Below, piece after piece: positions 54,455 to 62,909 of a DNA stretch of 64,000 nt. Source of the stretch: Babylonia areolata (Eukaryota; Mollusca; Gastropoda; Neogastropoda; Buccinidae). The stretch spans positions 7,674,111 to 7,738,110 of the forward strand of contig NC_134899.1 of the NCBI RefSeq assembly GCF_041734735.1, read 5' to 3'. The position numbers and the translations under genes were made by a program. Under the pieces are notes generated by a model, which worked only from the letters and a program-made list of their open reading frames with translations, did no database searches and was not told where the DNA came from. The first letter of the stretch is position 1. The number at the start of each line of letters is the position of its first letter.

Positions 54455-56980
54455 TCACATTTTGGTGTGTGTATGTAACATAGATATAATGTTTTATGTT
54501 ATCAAAAGCGTTTTTGTAAAGCACCTAGAGCAGATTTCTGGATAGTGTGCTATATAAGTATCCATTATTATTATTATTATCATATTATCTGTGAATGCAA
54601 ACAGATGAAAACATTTTTACCCATTCATTCACAAAATCTGTAGTTAAGCATTTGCTTCCATTGCAAATGTTCAACATGACAATCAGCTTATGTTTGAAAT
54701 ACTTCAGAGTTAAATTAGGATCCTCATTGGCTCTCTGTTGTAGTTTTACTGCTTGAATAGTTAGTATGCTCTTTTATTTTGTTCATACCTTTTTATGCAA
54801 ACTGAGGAGAGAGAGGAATAGAGTAAGTAATGATGACATGAGGCATGGGTGTGATGGGGAAGGGGATGGGTTTTCATCTAAAATCATAATTGTGGACAGG
54901 CATTAAACAAAAGAACACACACACACACACACACACACACTCTCACTCACTCACTCACTCATGCACGCACGCACGCACGCACACACACAGATACCCAAAT
55001 CTGTGTAATTACATTGACTCACTTTGTTAGCATGAGCCAAAAATGTGATGCAGTACAATTCCAAATAATGCAGTGGAACACAATACAGTATTTTTCTCTT
55101 AACAATGACTGGCAGAGCAAGAGAAAACTTTCCATATTGATATGATTAAACAGGCTGATAATGATCTATGCATACTGACAGAGATGCAGTGGTTTCACAG
55201 GTGGCTCATTTCATCTTCACTCTTTGCAGCTGTACCCTGAAGTGCCTCTGACATCATCAGTGATAGAGATCTTCTTCATCTCCCTGTTCATCCTGCTGAT
55301 GCTGGGGCTGCGCATCCTGACACGCTTTGTGAACTACATCACTTTCATGACCACCAAGTTCCTGCTCAGTATCTTCCTCCTCTTCTTCTACTTCCGTTTC
55401 ATGGCCATGGCCATGCCCATCAGTCCCACCTTAGGACCCATGCTTGTTAGCATCATCACCATGGTAGGTTGGCAGGCTTTTGGCTTCACTTTGCTGCTTG
55501 TCAGATTAGTTGGCAGGTGGTTGGGGAGTGGGGGTAGGGGGTGAAATTGTGGTGAGGTGAGGGGAATTATGAAGGTGGTTTGATGGGGCTGTAGAGGATT
55601 TCAGAACCATTCCCATTGTTACCATGAATGTGTTTGACTGGATTTGGATTGAATTTCTCAAGGACCTGAGACAAGAGTCCAGATGGGTCCGGACTTTTCT
55701 TTGGCAATGTTAAATCAGTGATGTTATTTCAGTTTTAAAACAGCAACGCTAGTGCTTTTGTATCTTTAATGTTTTTCATATTCCTGTACGTTCTTTACAT
55801 CACGTATTGTTAAACACGCTGAAAGCCACAGGGAGAGGTACTGAACTTTCTTAACATTGGCTTGAGAGGAAAAGGAGGGACTAAGCTGTATGTCTTCTAT
55901 TTGTGTATTTTGTGAAAACATAAATGATTAAAACAATCAGCTGTTTGTATATATTAACCATGAACTAAATGGCGTGTGTTGGTTTCAGATAAGGAAGGAT
56001 TTCAGCAACTGGATGAAGCTGTTTTTCATGGTGTTGGTGTCTGGGGCAGTGACAATTCAGGCAACAATATATCCCTACTATCCTCTTGGTGTTGAGTCAC
56101 TTCGGAAAGCCTTTTCAAGAGCCATCTTTGGCCTGTTTTTGACCAAGATTGATGACCTGAATGGTGAGATGAATATTTGTGTGTGTGTGTGTGTGTGTGT
56201 GTGTGACTGGGTGTGTCTGTGTTTATAAAATATACAAGCATATCTTCATATGTAACATTCCTTCTTGGTTGATCATTGACAGCAGAGCAAGGACCATCTT
56301 TACATCAAGAGACTTAATTGCTGATCTTCATTTATCCCAAGATGCCTGGTGGGTAAAGGTTGGAGATTTTTATGATCGCTCAGGTCAACATACGTGCAGA
56401 CCTGCTAGTGCCTGAACCCCCTGTGTGTATACGGCAAGCAGAAGATCAAATACCCATGTTAAAGATCATGTAATCCATGTCAGTCTTCAGTGGGGTATGG
56501 AAACAAGAACATACCCAGCATGCACACCCCCCAAAACAGAGTATGGCTGCCAACATGGCGGCGTAAGTTTCAGTTTCAGTTTCAGTAGCTCAGGGAGTTC
56601 GGACAAATCCATATACGCTACACCACATCTGCCAGGCAGATGCCTGACCAGCAGTGTATCCCAACGCGCTTAGTCAGGCCTTGAGAAAAAAAAGAAGAAG
56701 AAAAAAAAGAAAAAAAGAAAAAAAAAAAAGAGCTACTACTACTACTACTACTAATATGTATAAAGCGCAAAAACTTGATGAAGTCAACTATAAGTGTGAA
56801 AAAAAAGAAAAAAGACAACAATGGTGATAAATGAGCAAATAAATGTTAAAAAAAAAAAAAAAAAAAAATGTAGACACACATTCACACATACATGCACATA
56901 TGCATAACAGATATGCACCAAACATGCAGTTTCACAGGTATGAAAGCACAGTCAAATACACATAAACATACATGAGCCCC

Positions 56981-57025
<45 letters not shown>

Positions 57026-57093
57026 TACCCTGCACCCCATCTACCCCCCTCCTCCACACACTCATTTCTAGGCTACGTATCGCAGCTTCCACG

Positions 57094-57136
<43 letters not shown>

Positions 57137-57718
57137 CACACACAGAGGCACACTTACTTGTACAAGCACACACACATACACCCATATCCCCCACCCCCAA
57201 CCTCACACACATATATACAAAGATATATATGCACACCCGCACGTTCCAGTATTAAAATGTTCAGTACTGCTGCAAAGTCTGCAGACACAAGAAACTGTGA
57301 ATACAGTATGGAGTCTCTGGTGGCACACACATGACTTGAAGAGAGCAGAAGGGTGTGAATCAGTGGGGTTGTAGTGTGCAATTGTGGCAAGGTGTCTTGA
57401 ATTGACCATGATGTCTGTTTGGGGTGGTTCTTTCAGATATACCCATAGATGAACTTGAGTGCAGGATGAAATCTGTGGTTCAGTTCATTAGATTTAAAGA
57501 GTTCTGGTCTGTGCAGGGTTGAGATGCCAAAACATATATCAACAAATTTGCTGAAGATTTGATTTTTAATTAGTTTTATAAAATGGTGACAGCAACATGT
57601 CAGGACAAACCGTATTGTCTTTTTGTGTACACATATGGGTTATGTATATGTGCAGGTAACAAGAGCTGTTCCTTTTACTATAATTATGACGAGGTCAAGT
57701 ACTGCAGTGGTAAGTGTG

Positions 57719-57753
<35 letters not shown>

Positions 57754-57928
57754 ACATACAAGTGTGTGCTTGGGAATGTATGTCCACTTGTGTGTCTGCA
57801 TATGCAATGCAATGATGCAATGACATTTTATTGAATAAACATGCATGTTCATTTCAGGCTGCACTCTCCACAAATAAGTTGGATAAGAATAGAAAATTGG
57901 ATTCTAGATGTCTGCATATGCAGGTGTG

Positions 57929-57962
<34 letters not shown>

Positions 57963-58740
57963 CAGGGCAGTACTGCAGAGAGTGTCTTTGCCTTTTGCAG
58001 ACATAACCTGTTCTGTATGCCACCTCACAAACAGCAGCCTCAATGACCACCTCACCAGATTCATCTTCAAGGGCAGGTTGCAAAGGCTAGAAACGTTCAT
58101 TGTAAACAGTACATACTGTCCATAGGAATACCCCAAGACATGTCCACTGTGCAAAATCCAGTTCAGTACCAATTCGCATGCACCGAACTGTTGCAGATGA
58201 CTACAGGGTCTGTACAGAGATTATATAGCTGTCTTCGAGAACCAGCTTATCTCTCTAGACAATGTTGCCAGTGTTGACAGGAGCAGACCTGACCTGTGCC
58301 TTCTTGATAGCGTTCATCGTATAAGTCACAAACCCTTTAGATGCCTTTCTTGACCAGTGCTTTGCTACCAAAGCATATTTGACAAGTAGATGCCACTGTG
58401 TCTAACATGAAAAGATGCTGGCTTTTACACAAAAATCGTGTTCATTATTGGATCACTTGGGACAGTACACAGAAAGGTGGTTCCAGAGCTGATGCGGATG
58501 GGGTTACCCAAGTTACAAAGTCAAAGTCTCAAGAAATAACTCATTGTATTTTTCATGACTGGGTCACGAAGGGCCTGGCAGAGGCGGAGTTGTTTGATCA
58601 ACAGACGACAGCAACAACAAATGATCTGAACAATCGTCCTGCTTGCAGCTTATGCCATGTATGATTGTGTGCAAGTGGGAAGGGGAGGGGTGCTGAAGTT
58701 CATCGGGTTGTGAAGGAGGGTGCCTATGTTTGCGTGAGTG

Positions 58741-58790
<50 letters not shown>

Positions 58791-59010
58791 AATGGTTCAG
58801 TGATTTGGCCAAAGGTCTATTTCAGTGGATGAGCCCATATGCAGTAACATTTGTTAGCATACACACATAATGTACATATAGACACCCAAAAGAAAAAAAT
58901 ATATAGAGTAAGAACTCTGTGGCCTGTATGATTCAAATGAAAAACATTTTTGGTCTCTTTCCAGGTTCAGGACTCAAAAATAGTGAGTAAATCTGAGTGT
59001 ATGTATGCAT

Positions 59011-59048
<38 letters not shown>

Positions 59049-62000
59049 GCTTACAGAGAGTAAAGTTACTGATTTAGATGATATACATTGTGTTTGATAA
59101 ATTTGATATTTTTGTGAATGTATGTATGTGCATTTAAGAGTGAGAGAAAGAGAGAAGAGAGAGATGGGACGAACTGTCTTTGATTGTTAACAGCAACAGG
59201 TATATGTAAGCATATGTGTGTTTTTGTATGTGCATACATTGCTACATGAGCAGGACTATTAATAATAATAATAATGATAATGTATGTTTATGTAGCGCCC
59301 ATTCTCTCTAAGAGCTCAGGGCGCTTTACATGAAAGAAAATATTATAGATTACATAAATCATTCATGACTACTCTTTCTCAAAACCCCTCCCTCTCCCCC
59401 ACTCTTCCTTTCCCACTCTTCACGTATCCAAAGTGAGTTGGCATGGATGGTGTTGGAGAAGAAGGAAGCTGAGAGTGCTTATAGATAGGTTTTAAAAAGA
59501 TGAGTTTTTAGTGATGAGCGAAAAGCAGAGGTAGAATCAGATGCACAGAAGGTTGTTCCAGATATTAAGAGCAGCAAAGAAGAAAAAACATTCACCATGC
59601 TGTTGATAATTAACCCTTTTGCACTCATACCAGGAACAGCTTGGAGCTAGCTTGATATCATATGGGGAGGCCTTGAAATGAAGGGAAAAATCTCTATGAT
59701 AGTCCATTGAGGTGTCACCACTATTTGGAGTTTGGTGCTTGTTACACTCATGGATAAAGGAAAGGACCTGAGCCCATTAACTTGTGAATGAATCTGACCA
59801 AATTTCACAATTGCTGCTAAAGCACATTCTACTGAAATCTACAGAATGATTGACGGGATGATACTGGAATGGGATCAAATACTAGAGAATGAAAAATATG
59901 AAGGTGAGGAGCTTGCTGATAAGACAGAGATTGTTGTATGTGATAAAGGAGGTGAAGAAAATGGAGGAAAGTGATCCAAAATATGATGAACTGCTAATGC
60001 TGCAAACCTCATGGCACCATACAGCTCAGCCAGCTTCTCTGACCATGTTACAATGCATGGTTGTATGAACTCACCTGCCAAACATCATAATTCTAGAGAT
60101 TCATATATGATGGAGTCTCCTGGCGGACGATGGATGAGTAGGCAGGCAGGCAGACTTATCTGTCGGTGTGTGTCCTCATATGGGAGAAGAGGCCGATTCT
60201 GGATGCGCAGCACTTCCCACAGGTATTGCAAGGGAAAGCCCTGCTTCCTTTGCTCACGCTTCTCCTTAATGGCCAGCGTTCTCTCGTTTTCAAACATCTT
60301 TATGCCACTAGAGCACAGCATCCTCCAGCGAGAACGGTCAGGGGCATCAGTTTCCCAGGAAGCGATATCTATGTCACAGGCTTTCAGGTTTGTCTTCAAG
60401 GTGTCCTTGAAGCGCTTGCAGGGTCTTCCAAGTTTGCAGTGGCCTTCCTTCAGCTCGCCATACAAGAGCATCTTCGAGATCCTGCTGTCTGTCATGTGGA
60501 CAACGTGTCCTGTCCAACGTAGCTGGCACTGGATCAGCAGGCTTTTGATGCTAGGCAGGCCACTCCTCTCTAGGTCCTGGAGGCTGGAGACCCTGTCTTG
60601 CCACTTTATGCCGAGGATCTTTCGTAGGCATCTCTGGTGAAACTGCTCAAGTTGTTGAATGTGACGGCAATATGTCGTCCATGTTTCACAGCAGTACAAC
60701 AAGGTGGTCAGCACAACAGCTCTGTAGGTTTTGATTTTGGTGCTGAGCCTGATGCCTTTGTTGTTCCACAGCCTGTTGTTGAGTCTGCCAAAGGCGGAGC
60801 TGGCCTTGGTGATGCGTAGCGTCACTTCTGCATCAAGGGCTCCGTTGCTGCATAGGGTGCTGTCCAGGTAGTAAAAACTTGTTGACTGACTTGATCTCTG
60901 TGTCATCGATCTTGATTGCAGGTGGGGAGGAGGCACTGGCATTCTGTGAGCTAGCTGGTTGATACATGTACTCAGTCTTGCTGAGGCTGATGGTGAGTCC
61001 AAAGCACCTGCAGGAGGTTGAGAACCTGTCCATAATGAACTGCATGCCCTCATGGGTTTGTGCAGCAAGCGCGCAGTGCCCGTGCGGTCAAACACCTTGG
61101 ACCTAGCGTGGAGTCACCGCAAGTTGAAAAGTTTGCCACCTGCATGCCATCGTGGAATGACGCAATCAGCTGGTTTAGGCTCTCTGGGAAGCCGGACTTT
61201 AGGAGGATCTTCCACAGACATGCAGGTCTGATGTTCATCTTGCTGCGTACCAGGCGATGGTCTGACCAAGACTGCTCCTCTCATGCATCGTGTAATGGAA
61301 ACATCACCTCTGTCCCTCAGCCGGACAATCACATATTCCAGCATGTGCCACTGCTTGGAGCGGGGGTGCATCCATGTGTTTTTGTACTTGTCCGCTTGTT
61401 GGAAGAGGGTGTTGGTGATGGTCAGTCCATGCTGTGCGCAGAGTGAGAGCAAAAGCAGTCCGTTGGAGTTGCACTTGCCACTGCCATGCTGTCCTAGGAT
61501 TTTTGGCCACGAGGAGAAGTCCACGCCAATGCGGGCATTGAAATCCCAAAGGATGATCAGCCTGTCCTTTCTGTCTACCGCTGAAATGATGCAGCTGAGC
61601 TCCTCGTAGAAGGCTTCTTTGATGTCATCAGGGTTGGTCATCATCGGGGCAGCAGCTGATGACTGTGGCGAGGCGATCCTCAGACAGCTTCAGACACAGG
61701 GTCATCAGCCTATTGTTTATCCCACATGGAAGGCTGTCAAGCTGTTGTGCAAGTTTGGTTCATATGGCAAAGCCCATGCCTGAGGTTCTTGGGGTGCCTT
61801 CTGGCTTCCCAATGCAGTAGAAGGTGTAGCCCCCTCCAAATTCCTCCAGCTGGGTTTCACCGGCAAACCTGGTTTCGCTCAGGGCTGCTATGTCCACCTG
61901 GCAGCGATCAAGCATTCTAGCAATGAACACTGTGCGCCTTTCTGGTCTGTCGTCTATGTCCAAAAGGGTGCGAACATTCCAGGCACCCAGAGTCAGGGCA

Positions 62001-62861
62001 TGACTCCTGGTTCTTTTCTTCTGTTGTTTTCGACCGCTAGTGTTGGATGTCCAAGTAGGTGCGGTTTCCTACTAGGTACTAGGCGAGGCAGGCTTTGTTA
62101 GGGATCCTTTTATCTCCCCTTCCCCATGTGGGGAGAGCAGTGCTGTCCCTAAAAAGGGCTGCTCTGACGCTGTGGGAGGATAAGGGCACCGCATCTGCCC
62201 CAGTTTACGGCGGACGACCATCACCCCACAGCTGCCTGCGTGCAGAGTTGTGACTAGGAACTGCCAGCAGCATCCTCTGCCTGTCCCCGTTACCACTTCT
62301 CCATCGCCGCAGGGCTTGGGAAAGCTGGGTGTTGAAGGGCTAGCTCGTCGTTCCGACATTAGCCTGGCTGCCTGACCAGCACAGGTGACTTTTTTTTTTT
62401 TAGTGAAGAAGAGTTGTGTAGTCCCTTCCCCACTCTCTCGCCTACCGACGCTCAGAGTCCCACAGGTGCAGATACTGCCACCTGTAGAACAGCCTTGGCA
62501 GGTGCAGGTTTTTTCTTCGGAGTTCCGTCTCCTAGGAGGACTTCCAGCCAAGGATAAGAGCTCCCCCTGCCCTTTGGTCATCCTCTTATGCCTTCACAGC
62601 ACTTGGGAAAGGTTTCTTCCTCCACCTGGTCCGTTGTTTGGAGATTTAACATGCGGCAAGTAGTACTGGGTTACATTGTACCAGTAGCAAGGGCTATGCC
62701 CCTGACCTGACATGTGGTTCATATATACATCTGTGGTAAGTTATGAATTATGCACATCCATTTTGAGAGTAAGACTACAACAAGAATATGAAAGTAGGTG
62801 TTTCATTTCAGAGAATCCAAATGCAAGAGGGATTAAAAAAAAAAAAAGAAAAAGAAAAGAA

Positions 62862-62909
<48 letters not shown>

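Larger units (their letters stand above)
50923..55229 (+). other. Intron 15
   Basis: Filled by LINE debris (51200-53850), interrupted by a pogo-like element (52470-53291), followed by an L2/CR1-like LINE 3' end (53850-54580) that contains a (GT)n tract. There is a (CA)n/(CT)n cluster at 54915-54990 and a trace of the GACTCACTT hairpin near 55015. Confidence 0.75.
56164..57655 (+). other. Intron 17
   Basis: Contains a (GT)n run at 56180-56204, a 5'-truncated SINE (56340-56566), the tail of another SINE in minus orientation (56568-56690), A-rich tracts and (CA)n at 56984-57024 and 57096-57140. A weak candidate exon at 57437-57517 is discussed under findings. Confidence 0.7.

Noticed and set aside
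57437-57517. Treating this as a constitutive exon of the channel
   Set aside because: The donor is weak, and leaving it out gives the family-typical spacing between FG and the first pore-loop cysteine. It is kept only as a possible optional exon.
57970-58680. Possible LINE or gene remnant with several short frames
   Set aside because: Cys/His pieces such as CPLCKIQF occur, but no co-linear set of RT or other motifs could be recognised.
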